Assembly: GCA_030674155.1 (NCBI GenBank)
Contig: JASPKP010008672.1
Location: forward strand, 1 to 11,289
Direction: 5' to 3'
DNA: 11,289 nt
DNA from: Stramonita haemastoma
Taxonomy: Eukaryota > Mollusca > Gastropoda > Neogastropoda > Muricidae
In this document: positions 1 to 8,146 of the stretch, piece by piece
Numbering within the stretch: position 1 is the stretch's first letter
Layout: every line of letters begins with the position of its first letter
The notes under the pieces: model-generated
The model's input: the letters and a program-made list of their open reading frames with translations, nothing else
Told to the model about the DNA's origin: nothing
The model's database searches: none
Program-made: the position numbers and the translations under genes

Positions 1-410
1 TGAAAATTTTTTTGTAGTGTTCAACATTCGTTATTTAAAGGTTTAAGCCTGAGTGCTTTTTGGGTATTGTCCCCGTTGTTTCCTCAACTGGTGTAACTTA
101 ATGTTGAATGAATTTGAGAATTTTTTTTCAAGCATATTGTACATTTTTTTATGCATGCTGTACATGAAATTATTTATTAAGGGATAACTATAAGGACGGG
201 TAGAACACGAAAAATTAATTAATAGTTGAACGGCGATAACAATAGAAAAAAATAATCCCTCCCTTAATCTCCAATGAGTTGAAAATTAGTTATGTTTTCT
301 GAACATAGGCCACCACATGCACACCACACTCTGTCTCACGCACTAGCAAACACAGCCCAAAAGACCCCCGTATAATATTACATTTTGTTCCCCCCGCGCG
401 CACACCCCAA
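1..410. other. AT-rich non-coding sequence, nothing recognised
   Basis: This stretch is AT-rich with many short A and T runs and stops in all frames. I see no gene, RNA gene or repeat family in it. It leads into the C-rich and CA-rich sequence that begins near 390. Confidence 0.6.
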
Positions 411-479
411 CACAAAAACACCACATACACACACACACACACACAACACAACACACACAAAAACACACACACACACCAC
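411..479. repeat. (CA)n microsatellite, interrupted
   Basis: Alternating CA dinucleotides run through this stretch and are broken by short A runs and an AACAC phase change. The opposite strand reads as GT, which gives a Cys/Val-rich open frame across it (290-574 on the minus strand). That frame has no domain and I regard it as a composition artefact. Confidence 0.9.
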
Positions 480-1714
480 TTTACTATCATTCCCCACACA
501 CAATACATGTTGACCAGTCTCAAAATGCCTCCCCAATCTGGAAAATTAAATTTACAGCAGCCCTCATGAGACAAGTTTTATACAAAGTTTAAACACCCAA
601 TGTTCGTATTTTACAACAGAAAAGATAATACTTTTGATAGTTTTTTAGAAAATCACAATGAAAGAAGATAAAAAAATAGTGTTACTTGTGACGTTACACA
701 AATCATTCCTTATAAATCAAAAAATTCAAAGGTGAAAAAGGAAAAAGAATTTTGATGTTGTCTTGATGTCCTGAACATAACTACACATGAAAGGGGGGAA
801 ATAGGTTATTTAAAGGGGAGTTACATAACATTGAAATTGGGCACTGTCACCCGGGGACACTATTCGACCAAAAAAGTTTTTTTCCCCTGCAAAAAGCACT
901 TGAAATACAAGCTGTGCAATAATTTACTTAAAAAGCATTATTTTTTTATTTAAAGAAAAAAAATTAATTAAGCCAATAATTTTGTCTAACTGTCACTTTA
1001 GGTGTCATTTTTTGACAAATCATTCGTGACTAGCAATGTGTGCCCAAAGGGCACATGTAAAAACCCAAACAAATTGAAAAAAACCACAGTGCTAATATTC
1101 ACACCATTTTGCCAAAAAAGGTTTTAAAGATAATTTTTTGTCATTAATAATTTTATTCAAGACAAATGCACTGGGGGGCTGGGAAGTAATCTTTAAAAGT
1201 TTTTGTTCTGTGACATGCTTATTGCTGGGAAATAAATATTGTTTGGTCTTTTTTTGTAAAAGTTTTACAAAACCCGTGTAAATTTGGAAAATCCCTCGTA
1301 AATTTTTATTTCCCTTCTCATTTGAGCACAATTTTGTGTTTTTTATTTTTTATTGATACATTTTAAGCAGATCTATGGGGCTTGTATTAAAATAGAGATC
1401 ATCACCTTTTTAAACCCATTTTCTTTGGATATCTTTTTTTTTTTGACTCTACAAAACTTTTTTTTGAAAAAAAAAAAAAAAAACATTTTATTTTTTTTTG
1501 TTAACCAAAAAATTCACTTGAAAAAAAAGTAATGCCATGCCCATTCTCTTCTTTTTTTTGAAATGTCCAGAGCATCTCACAGTAAGAACCACTTGAACTC
1601 TTTACTTTAAATCCCCTCTTTTTTTTGGGAGGGGGGGGGGGGGGGTAGGGGCGTAACATTCCCACATTACAAAACAAAATTTTAAATTTTAAAAAAATTC
1701 ATTTTGAATTATTG
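480..1714. other. AT-rich non-coding sequence with homopolymer runs
   Basis: This is AT-rich DNA with no credible gene. It contains a T8-G-A17 block at 1458-1483 and a 15-nt G run at 1631-1645. A short perfect 7-bp inverted repeat with a 3-nt loop lies at 1039-1055 (TGTGCCC / GGGCACA). The only open frame of note (1092-1331, minus strand, 79 codons) is Lys/Asn/Leu-rich, as expected for random AT-rich sequence, and I recognise no motif in it. Confidence 0.6.
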
Positions 1715-1902
1715 TTTTTTCTCTCTCTCTTGTCTGTCTGAGTCTCTCTCTCCTCCTCTCTCCCCCTCCCTCCCTTCGTGGGTGTGTGTGTGGTGTTTGT
1801 GTGTGTTGGGGGTGGTGGGGGGCGATGCGTGTGTGTATTTTGGGCACTGTGTGTGTGCCTTGGGTGGTGCGTGGGGGGTTGTGGCGGGGTGTTGGGGTGT
1901 AT
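1715..1902. repeat. Compound microsatellite, CT-rich then GT-rich
   Basis: A CT/TGTC-rich block (about 1715-1777) switches abruptly to a GT/G-rich block (about 1778-1902). On the + strand it goes from all-pyrimidine to GT. Open frames crossing it on both strands have repetitive Cys/Val/Gly or His/Thr/Pro content and are not genes. Confidence 0.9.
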
Positions 1903-3270
1903 GAAATCTACAATGCGTTTCGTCTTTCTGTGGCCTCAATATCCCTTTATTTTTGTTCTGCAAAGGCATCATTGCATTCTATTTGTCTGCAAAAATCCCC
2001 TTGGTTGGTTTTGTTGGGGGTTTGTTTTTTAATCCATACTTTGTAAAAATACTAAATAGGGTTTCCACACAAAACAATCAATCAGTGATTTTTCATTTTA
2101 AAAAAGTGATTCTTAAGAAACATAAAACAGAACCCAAATAGATCCCAAACCTTAAGGGAAAAAGCACCAATAGTATCTATTAATACAATATTTTAAATAA
2201 TACAGCTTTTGGGGCGAACACAGAGTCAAAGTGGTGAAAAAGAAAAAAAGGAAAGAATAGATTGGGAAAACCCCTTTAATATCAGTCCCACAGGACCCCA
2301 AAAGGCTTTTTAAACTAAAAGGTGAGAAAGAGGAAAAATGTAATAAACGGGTGGGAAAATTAAATAAAGTCAAAAGTTTCAATGATTAAAATTTTTTTGA
2401 CATTTTTCAGAAATTGGGTATTCTGTTGTCCTGTGCTACAGATTAATCAAATGACCATGTAAAACTGAAAAATGTTCTTGAAGTAAAATTTAAAAAATTT
2501 TTTTGAGAAACCCATGAAATTTTAAAAATAGTAATAATATCTAATTGTCAGAGGTACCCCAGTCTGAACTGAAAAACTTTTTAAAGTCACAAACTATCAC
2601 AGCTTCAGCACAATGTTTTTTTTTCTTTTCATCCTTGTGCTTAGGGTAAATACTAAATATCTTCTTTTTTTTTTTTTAAAGACATGACACTACATCACAC
2701 ATTGTGAATTGCAATTAAAAAAAAAAAAAACTTCTGTTAAAAAAATTTTTTTGTAAAAGTTTTTTTTTTTAACCCCAAAAAAAAGTTAAAAATGTTGTCC
2801 AGTTAAAAAAGTCCAAACTTGTGAAAGTAAAGCTTTTTTATGATAAACTCTGATAGAAGAAAGAGCTTGCTGCTCAAAACTTCCCCAAAAAGCTGGTGTT
2901 TGATGGGGTAACATTGAACCTATTTGTGGTCCCTGCACAAAGTATACCAGAAAATAAACCCCCTCCCCCCCATTTTGAAAAAAAATAAACTGCCATTATG
3001 ATTTGTGTAAAAAAAATTTATTAAAAAACTTTAATTCCATACAAAATTTTCAAGATGGTGTGCTTTGAAATTTTGGGCACCCCCTGCCAACTTTTATCAC
3101 AAAACCCTTCCAGATACGAAGAACCAGCAAATTTTCGAAAAGTACACCCAGTAACACTTCAAAACGACTTTTTAACAGAAATTTAATAAAAAAAAAATCC
3201 CAAAAAAGACAACAGAAATGTTTAAAAAAGTAAGATTTTAATGGTTTTATTTGTATTTGTTACATTTAGT

Positions 3271-3300
3271 GTCCCGCGTAATTTGAAAATTAAGCGTGAC
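3271..3300. repeat. Short imperfect inverted repeat (hairpin)
   Basis: Two 14-nt arms (3271-3284 and 3287-3300) are complementary at 12 of 14 positions and are separated by only 2 nt. The left arm starts GTCCCGCG and the right arm ends GCGTGAC. It is GC-richer than its surroundings. It could be a foldback or a remnant of a small element. It is not followed by a T run on either strand in a way that would mark a bacterial-type terminator, and nothing else here is bacterial. Confidence 0.5.
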
Positions 3301-3764
3301 AAAAATAAAAACCCTCAACTGCAGCCTCACCATTTTCACCATGCTGGAAAAAAAAAGTTTGCAAGCCCCAAAACGGATTTTTCCCACTCCAAAATGGTGG
3401 ACCTGACTGTGTTTAAACCCTTTTGTTAAAAAAAAAAATTTAAAAAAATTTCCCCTTTGTGTTTTGTGCAAAAAATTTTCAAAAAGCAATTTTTCTAACA
3501 CAGATATATTTTTTCATTTAAAAAATTTATTTTTAAAAGCGTCAAACTATAGAAAAAATAAGGCGCCCCCCACCCGTCCAATTTTTTCACTTTCCCCCCG
3601 AGGCATCATCTAAAAGTCTCAGCGTGAAACCTAAGTAAAAGGGGGGACTCCATTTTTTAAAAATCATAATACCCCAAAAAGTATTGTATTTTTGGGGGGA
3701 AAAAACTTTTAAAGAGAAAAAAGATCAATTCAGTAACTAAAACCGCCCCCTGTTTTAGCAAAAA

Positions 3765-3825
3765 ACTCTTAGTTCCGCCCACATCTCCCCCAATAACCAT
3801 GTGCTGACGGGCCCATTAAAAAAGG
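3765..3825 (+). mobile_element. Possible short SINE fragment, opposite orientation
   Basis: The string TAACCATGTGCTGAC near 3794-3808 matches, with one extra base, the TTAACATGTGCTGAC that SINE copy 1 shows on the minus strand. The preceding CATCTCCC also resembles what I remember upstream of this site in gastropod SINEs. If real, it is a scrap of the same family in + orientation, with both ends lost in homopolymer-rich sequence. The match is short, so chance similarity is not excluded. Confidence 0.3.
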
Positions 3826-4046
3826 GGAAAAAAAAGGGCCCCCTTTTCCACATATTACTAAAATTTTCCCAAAATTTTTCTACCCACTAGCTTTTTAAAA
3901 AAACTCAGTTTTTCTCCAATCTTTTTTCCCAAGTATTTTAGGTTTGTGATTTTTTGAAAGATTACCCAAAAATTTTTTGCGTTTTTTGTAAAAGGGATAT
4001 GTAAGACCGGGCACCCCTTTTTAAGCTGATCCCCAAAAATTTTTCA

Positions 4047-4350
4047 TCCACACACACACACAAAACACAACAACAAAACCCCACACACACAACACACAAA
4101 ACACACACAAACACACACACACCCAAAAAACACACCCCCCCCAAAAAAACACAAAACCCAAACACAACACACCCAAAACCCCAAAAACACACACACCCAA
4201 AAAACACACACAAACCCCAAATTTCAAAGCAAAAGCACGCAAAGCCCACCCGGGGCCCCACCCCAAAACCCCACACCCAAACACAACCCCAAAACACCAA
4301 AAACCCCACACACACCACAAAACCCCCACACCCCCAAAAACCCCAAACGG
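4047..4350. repeat. CA / CCCCA-rich simple-sequence region
   Basis: About 300 bp is made almost entirely of A and C. It is a CA repeat degenerating into ACACCCC and CCCAAAA blocks, broken by a more complex patch near 4216-4255. On the minus strand it reads as a GT/G-rich frame full of Cys, Val, Gly, Phe and Trp (118 and 140 codons in two overlapping frames). Two frames open over the same low-complexity stretch show that this is composition and not a gene. Confidence 0.85.
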
Positions 4351-4527
4351 GGGTTCTGGTGAACTCCCTTTATCGCTGAAGAAGAGCCCAAATTTACAGT
4401 TTAATATGTGCTTAAAAACATGTTTTGACTTGTTTAGAGACAAAAACTTTAAAACTCGTGCCTTTTTTTTTTTTTCTAAAAAATTTTGATTGATTGTTTT
4501 AAGGTTTTGTGTTTTTTTTTTTTTTTT
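4351..4527. other. Short non-repetitive patch, nothing recognised
   Basis: A more complex patch (4351-4450) is followed by T-runs. I do not recognise a gene or element. The T-rich end may be the degraded tail of the possible SINE fragment that follows. Confidence 0.4.
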
Positions 4528-4628
4528 TTACTTACTTTTTTTTCTACCCTTGGGTTTTAAAATTTTTTTCAAAAATTTTTTTTTGGGGGGGCTAATATCA
4601 ATTATGGAAAAAAAGAAAAAAACGAAAA
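4528..4628 (-). mobile_element. Possible degraded third SINE fragment
   Basis: The order of motifs matches the SINE copies at 4889-5217 and 7197-7514. CTTACTTTTT is followed by GGGTTTTAAAA, a short spacer, a long T run, GGGGGG, then AT-rich sequence and a run of A. As in the copy at 4889-5217, a CA microsatellite starts where the tRNA-like head should be. The sequence is so homopolymer-rich that the alignment is weak, so this is an inference. Confidence 0.35.
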
Positions 4629-4732
4629 ACAACACACAAACACACACACACAAAAAACACCAAACCCCCACACACACACACACACCCCCCACACACACAC
4701 ACACACAACACACAAACACACACACCCCACGG
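4629..4732. repeat. (CA)n microsatellite, interrupted
   Basis: CA dinucleotides run for about 100 bp, with breaks by A runs and C runs (CACCCCCCAC). The overlapping frames on both strands (Cys/Val on minus, Thr/His on plus) are artefacts. Confidence 0.92.
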
Positions 4733-4888
4733 TAAAATTTTTTCTTGGATTTTTTTTGTAAAGGGCTTGAAATTGAAATTTTTTCATAAAAAAATTACTA
4801 TTACTATTAGACAAGGGGAAAAAAAAAAAGTGTGACATGGGATGCGTTTTTTTTCCTTCACATGCATCTAAAAATAATTTTTGGGGGG
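4733..4888. other. AT-rich spacer
   Basis: AT-rich sequence between a CA array and the tail of the next SINE. It contains a short ACTATTACTATTA trinucleotide stutter near 4797-4809. No gene is visible. Confidence 0.5.
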
Positions 4889-5217
4889 GGTTTTTTTTTT
4901 TATTTTTTTCTTTTATACGAGGAAAGGGGAAAAACATTCTTTTTTCTTTTTTTTTTTTTTTTAATCCCTCCTTTTTGTTTTTCCCGTTTTTGTAAATTTT
5001 TAAAACTGTTTCCCCCCGGGGACATGACGGCTTACTTTTACAAAAACAAAAGGGGTTTTAATGTGCAAAATTTTTTGTTTTGCGTTGCACATGGGGGCCC
5101 CGGGGGTTTTTAGTCTCAAACCCCAAAGGGTTTTTTTTGGGGGGTGGGGTCAGCACATGTTAACTAAAAAGGGAAAAACCCCTCGCCCCCGGGGGGAAAA
5201 CGAACCCAGGTCGAAAA
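4889..5217 (-). mobile_element. tRNA-derived SINE, copy 1, diverged, head missing
   Basis: Non-autonomous retroposon of the tRNA-derived SINE class, read on the minus strand. It aligns with the copy at 7197-7514 in the same orientation and order. Shared landmarks, in + strand order, are a T-rich tail, CTTTTATA followed by CGAG, a T run then ATCCCTCC, a TTTTGTAAAT block, CGGG then ACA then GA then GGC then TACTTTT, a GCGTTGCACA / GCGTTCGCACA block with GGGGCCC after it, a TTTGGGGGG block, CACATG with GTTAAC, and GAACCC. The GAACCCAGGTCG at 5203-5214 corresponds to the B-box region. The A-box half of the tRNA head is absent, and a CA array begins in its place. It has many insertions in homopolymers relative to the other copy. 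Assignment to the family is by this pairwise comparison only. Confidence 0.65.
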
Positions 5218-5220
5218 ACG

Positions 5221-5290
5221 CACACACACACACAACCACACAAAAACACACACACAACACACACAACACACACACACACACACACACACC
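5221..5290. repeat. (CA)n microsatellite at the SINE head
   Basis: Seventy bases of CA repeat, interrupted by ACCACA and AAAAACA, sit immediately after the B-box region of SINE copy 1. Slippage of this array may have overwritten the missing tRNA-like head, or the head may have been lost first. Confidence 0.93.
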
Positions 5291-5464
5291 CGCTTAGCCT
5301 CTGGGTGGCAGAGGTGGAACAGACGTTAGAACACAGACACAGCAAAGAGAAGGGGAGGGGGAAAGCAGAGGCTGTCTTCTCCGGGCGTTGCTGTTAAGTA
5401 TCGGGTTTTCATGAAAAAATTTTTTCTTTTTTACTGTGCCTGTACTGCTCAAGAGGGTTGGGAT
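5291..5464. other. Non-repetitive patch, nothing recognised
   Basis: A moderately GC-balanced patch follows the CA array (GCTTAGCCTCTGGGTGGCAG onward). I looked for the missing tRNA-like head here and did not find A-box consensus. No gene is recognised. Confidence 0.45.
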
Positions 5465-5775
5465 TATAGTGTGTGTTGTGGGGGGTGGGGGGGGGGAGGA
5501 TGGGTGTGTGGTGTGTATAAATTTTTTTTATTTTATACAGTGTGGTGTGCTGAGAGAAGAGGGGGGTTGGTGTGGTGTTGGGCGTTGTGGTGCCCCTGGG
5601 GTGGTGTGTTGATTTTTGCGTCGTGGTCGTGCGGCACATCATTTGTGGGGGTTTTGTGGCGCGGTGCGGCACATCACGTGTTGGTATGTTGCACACGTCA
5701 CTGTGGTTTTGTGTGTGAAAGAATGTATTGTTTGTGGTGTGTTGTGGAGACTCTGTGTGTGTGTGTGTGTGTGAG
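5465..5775. repeat. G/GT-rich degenerate simple-sequence region with terminal (GT)n
   Basis: This is a degenerate GT and G-rich region ending in a clean (TG)n at 5754-5773. A 13-bp direct repeat (GTGCGGCACATCA) occurs at 5629-5641 and again at 5664-5676, period 35. A 143-codon frame on the + strand (5411-5842) covers it and is rich in Cys, Trp, Gly and Val. That is what TGT/TGG/GTG/GGG-rich DNA encodes in any case, and it has no signal peptide or domain that I recognise. Confidence 0.8.
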
Positions 5776-6505
5776 ACACCTTGAGTGGAGAAGGTTTAAA
5801 TGGGTAAGTGGGCAGGTGAATAGAGACATTCGAGACGAGTGATTCTGACTCGATATTTTGTCTATCTGTAAAATCCCTTTTTGCTTAGATCAAGTTATTT
5901 GTTTAGTACATTTGCTTTTTAAAATTTTTTCCTTTGATTTGGTTTTATTTTTAGCCCAAGATAGCCCCTATAATAACAAGTTTACCACCCATCAAATATT
6001 CTGCATTGTAGATCTAATATTTTTTTTGATCAGATTGGTTTGACGATGCATTGAACTGAAGATATTTTGTGGGGCCTATCGCTATCGTAATTAATGCGCC
6101 TGTCGGGAATATTAATTAAGGGGGCCCAACTTTTTTTTTTTTGTTTTTGTTCCTCGTTGGGGGCTTCAGGGTTAAGTTTTACCCACGTGAGGTAATAGAA
6201 TTACTTTCTGGCTTCGGGCTTGTAAAATTTATTGGGAAAATTTGTTTTTCCCTAATTTACTGAAAATTATCCAAATGGGAGGGGGTGGGTGGGGGTTGGG
6301 GCAAGGTTGCATGCATGCGAAAGTTTCATTGTTTTGGGGTTTCCCCAGAGCTCAAGCCTCAGAAAAAAAACCAAAAAAAAAAAAAAAAAGCCCAACAAAA
6401 CAAAAAAAAAACAGGGTTCGCTTACAGTCTAGCTACGACTAATTCAGTTACTTTCCCCGCAGAAGTTTGGGGTTTGGGGTGAAATTTACTAATGGTTCTA
6501 ATTCC
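5776..6505. other. AT-rich non-coding sequence
   Basis: About 730 bp has no credible gene. Features are an ATTAAT-containing patch near 6090-6118 (ATTAATGCGCC and ATATTAATTAAG), a G-rich GGGGGTGGGTGGGGG stretch near 6280-6296, and a 17-nt A run at 6373-6389. The short frames here (61 to 66 codons) have no recognised motif. Confidence 0.55.
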
Positions 6506-6632
6506 AATGTGTGTGTGTTGGGTCTGTGTGGTGTTTTTGGTGTGTGGTGGTTGTGTTGTGTTGTGTGTGTGGTGTGTGTGTGTGTGTCTCACTGTGAGAG
6601 AGAGGGGGGAAAAGGGGGGGGAGAGAGAGGGA
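6506..6632. repeat. Compound microsatellite, GT then GA/G
   Basis: A GT-rich block (about 6506-6590) passes through CTCACTG into a purine block of GA and G runs (about 6594-6632). The + strand is therefore GT followed by all-purine. Frames across it on both strands (6467-6664 plus, 6498-6761 minus) are compositional. Confidence 0.9.
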
Positions 6633-6952
6633 TAAATTCAACAGCACGCTGCTTTGTGGGGTAAAAACGACATTCTTTAACACTTGAAGCCAGAGGAGTT
6701 TTGAAGCCATATTCAGATAATAATAGGTTCTATAGCAAAATGTACGGCAAAGTTTTATCAATTGCCTTTTTTCCCCCCTTTCTCCTGTGATCTCATAATT
6801 TCGTTTTTTTGGGGGGGGGGGAGGGAATGTTATTTAACCTGTGCAGTAGACTGTAATGTACTAACTAAAGCCAAAAACCAGACGGAAAAAAAATCAGGGG
6901 ATGCGCTATGCGAAAACTTGTTAAAAATAGAAACCCGGTGTGTGTTTTGTGT
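6633..6952. other. Mixed non-coding sequence
   Basis: About 320 bp of normal-complexity, AT-rich sequence interrupted by a G run at 6808-6821. I see no gene, conserved motif or repeat family. Confidence 0.5.
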
Positions 6953-7001
6953 TTCCCCCCCCCCCTCTCTTCCCCTTCCCCCTCCCTCTCTCCCCCCCCA
7001 A
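6953..7001. repeat. C/CT-rich polypyrimidine tract
   Basis: Nearly pure pyrimidine for about 50 bp, with a C run followed by CTCTCTTCCCC and CCCTCTCTCC. The Pro/Ser-rich frame over it is a composition effect. Confidence 0.85.
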
Positions 7002-7024
7002 AAGCTTGGTCATGGTCCATTTGC

Positions 7025-7112
7025 GGTCAGGTCAGTGAAGTTGGACTACTGACTAAAGAGGCAATGGCAGGAAAAAGGTCAGATCAGTTTGGCTTACTAA
7101 TGGCAAGGGGGG
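7025..7112. repeat. Composite repeat block, two tandem GGTCAG-headed units
   Basis: Two adjacent diverged units begin GGTCAGGTCAGT (7025) and GGTCAGATCAGT (7077), 52 bp apart. Both contain a TTGG..TACT motif and end with AATGGCA(A/G)G. The second is shorter by a deletion. A third related unit lies at 7611-7660, beyond the inserted SINE, and each set is followed by GAGT arrays. Confidence 0.65.
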
Positions 7113-7130
7113 AAAAGAGAGGAGTAGACC

Positions 7131-7196
7131 AGTGAGTGAGTGAGTTGAGAGTGAGTGAATGATGAGAGTGAGTGAGTGAGGAGTATGAGTGAGTTT
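7131..7196. repeat. (GAGT)n array, left of the SINE
   Basis: Tetranucleotide GTGA/GAGT repeats with point changes (GAGTGAATGATGAGAG). The array stops abruptly at the T/AT-rich tail of SINE copy 2 and similar repeats resume about 10 bp after the other end of the element. This suggests that the array was split by the insertion. Confidence 0.88.
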
Positions 7197-7514
7197 TTTT
7201 ATTTTTTTTTATTATTTATTTATTCTTTTATATCGAGATAACAAAAAAAAAAAAAGGGACTCATGTGCTTTTTTTCATCCCTCCCCGTGGTATGCATTTT
7301 GTAAATATTGTCATCGTTCCCACGGGCACACGATGGCCTACTTTTTTGTTTGCGTGCGTTCGCACACGGGGCCCGGTTTTAAAATCTATCCCAAGGACTT
7401 TTTGGGGGGATGGATCACATGATGTTAACTCCAGGGAAAAAAATTTCCTGACCGGACCGAACCCGGGGCTTTTAAATTGCCAGCGCAATGTTCGACCACT
7501 AGGCTATCCGCCCC
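7197..7514 (-). mobile_element. tRNA-derived SINE, copy 2, near full length
   Basis: Non-autonomous retroposon transcribed by RNA polymerase III and moved by a partner LINE (class knowledge). Read on the minus strand, the element starts near 7514 with a tRNA-like head. The A box is TAGCCTAGTGG (complement of 7496-7506) and the B box is GGGTTCGGTCC (complement of 7454-7464), 31 nt apart, which is normal tRNA promoter spacing. A tRNA-unrelated body of about 200 bp follows (about 7250-7453), with GTTAAC at 7425-7430 and a GTGTGCGAACGCAC palindrome-like patch near 7354-7367. The element ends in an AT-rich tail of ATAA-type units (about 7197-7225). The head keeps box consensus but has mutations elsewhere, so it is a retroposon and not a working tRNA gene. 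Flanks on both sides are GAGTGAG, so a target-site duplication cannot be separated from the repeat. Confidence 0.78.
7454..7506 (-). promoter_or_regulatory. Internal RNA polymerase III promoter (A and B boxes)
   Basis: This is the bipartite internal promoter of the SINE head, with the A box at 7496-7506 and the B box at 7454-7464 read on the minus strand. The B box has G in place of the usual A after GGTTC, which may weaken binding of TFIIIC. Activity is not implied. Confidence 0.65.
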
Positions 7515-7520
7515 CCCCTG

Positions 7521-8145
7521 AAGGAGTGAGTGAGTGAGTGAAAAAGAGAGAGAGAGGATGGAGAAGAGAGAGAAAGAAAAGGAAGAGGGGAGATAGAGAG
7601 AGAGAAAACTGGTCAGATCAGTTAGAACTACCTGACTGCACTGACACTGTGCCCGAGGGGAAGAGAGAGAAGAATGGGCACTGATGGAGGGTGAGTGAGT
7701 GAGTGAGAAAGACTGAGTGGGGGAGTGAGGAGTTAGAAAGAGGCTAATGAGGGGGGATGAGTGAGTGAGAATGAAGTGAGGGGGGGAGTGAGTGAGTGGT
7801 GAGAATGGACTGAGGGGGGATGAGTGAGAATGAGGGCTGAGGGAGGGGTGGTGAGAATGGATAATGAGGGAGGAGTGAGTGAGTGAGAAAGAGAGTGAGG
7901 GGAAGTGAGTGAGAAGAACGAGGAGGAGTGAGTGAAAGAATGAGGGAGGGAGGGGTGAGTGAGTGAGGGGGGGAGGAGTGATGAGACTGAGTGAGGGAGG
8001 GGTTGAGAGACGAGTGAGGGAAGAGTGGTGAGAAGAGACAGAGGGGGGTGATAGACTGAGCTGAGTGGGGGGAGGAGTGAGGAGACTGAGAAAGGGAGGA
8101 GTGAGGAGGGGAATGAGACTGAGTGAGGGGGTAGAGAGTGAGAAA
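7521..8145. repeat. Degenerate GAGT / GAGTGAGAATGAGG satellite-like array
   Basis: About 620 bp of purine-rich tandem DNA. Clean GAGTGAGTGAG stretches (7525-7541, 7691-7708) alternate with longer variant units such as GAGTGAGTGAGAATGAG and GGGAGGAGTGAG, so the array is a minisatellite of variable units built on the tetranucleotide. The opposite strand gives two overlapping frames (156 codons, and part of a 357-codon frame) made of Ser, Pro, Leu, His and Thr, which is just the repeat translated. A GGTCAG-headed composite unit is embedded at 7611-7660. Confidence 0.87.
7611..7660. repeat. Composite repeat block, third GGTCAG-headed unit
   Basis: It begins GGTCAGATCAGTT and continues with an ACTAC.TGACT motif that matches the unit at 7025 (ACTACTGACT) with small indels. 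Like the earlier block, it is followed by a purine-rich GAGAG stretch and then a GAGT array. This supports a higher-order repeat of unique-like block plus tetranucleotide array. Confidence 0.6.
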
Positions 8146-8146
8146 A

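Larger units (their letters stand above)
1903..4046. other. AT-rich non-coding sequence with many inflated homopolymers
   Basis: About 2.1 kb has no supportable gene. It is AT-rich, with repeated runs of A, T and C, for example around 2664-2770, 2960-3010, 3425-3450 and 3820-3900. Small open frames of 60 to 85 codons occur (2152-2382 minus, 3241-3429 plus, 3247-3501 minus). They have no recognisable motif and they end or shift at homopolymers. A small hairpin and a possible SINE scrap inside this interval are listed separately. Confidence 0.55.

Noticed and set aside
843..1015. Possible diverged repeat (ACTGTCAC... near 843 and near 988)
   Set aside because: Only about 8 bases match exactly and the rest needs many mismatches, so chance is likely in this composition.
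3962..4443. 118- and 140-codon Gly/Phe/Cys/Val-rich frames on the minus strand
   Set aside because: Two registers are open over the same CA/CCCCA-rich block, which is the signature of low complexity and not of a gene.
5411..5842. 143-codon Cys/Trp-rich open frame, superficially like a small secreted cysteine-rich peptide
   Set aside because: Cys and Trp come from TGT and TGG in GT-rich DNA. There is no convincing signal peptide, no regular cysteine framework and no conserved pattern.
7440..7514. Functional tRNA gene
   Set aside because: A and B boxes are present, but the region continues into a SINE body and AT-rich tail, and the arms do not form a clean cloverleaf by eye.
7131..8145. CRISPR array
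   Set aside because: The repeats are contiguous tetranucleotides without regular unique spacers, and the context is eukaryotic.
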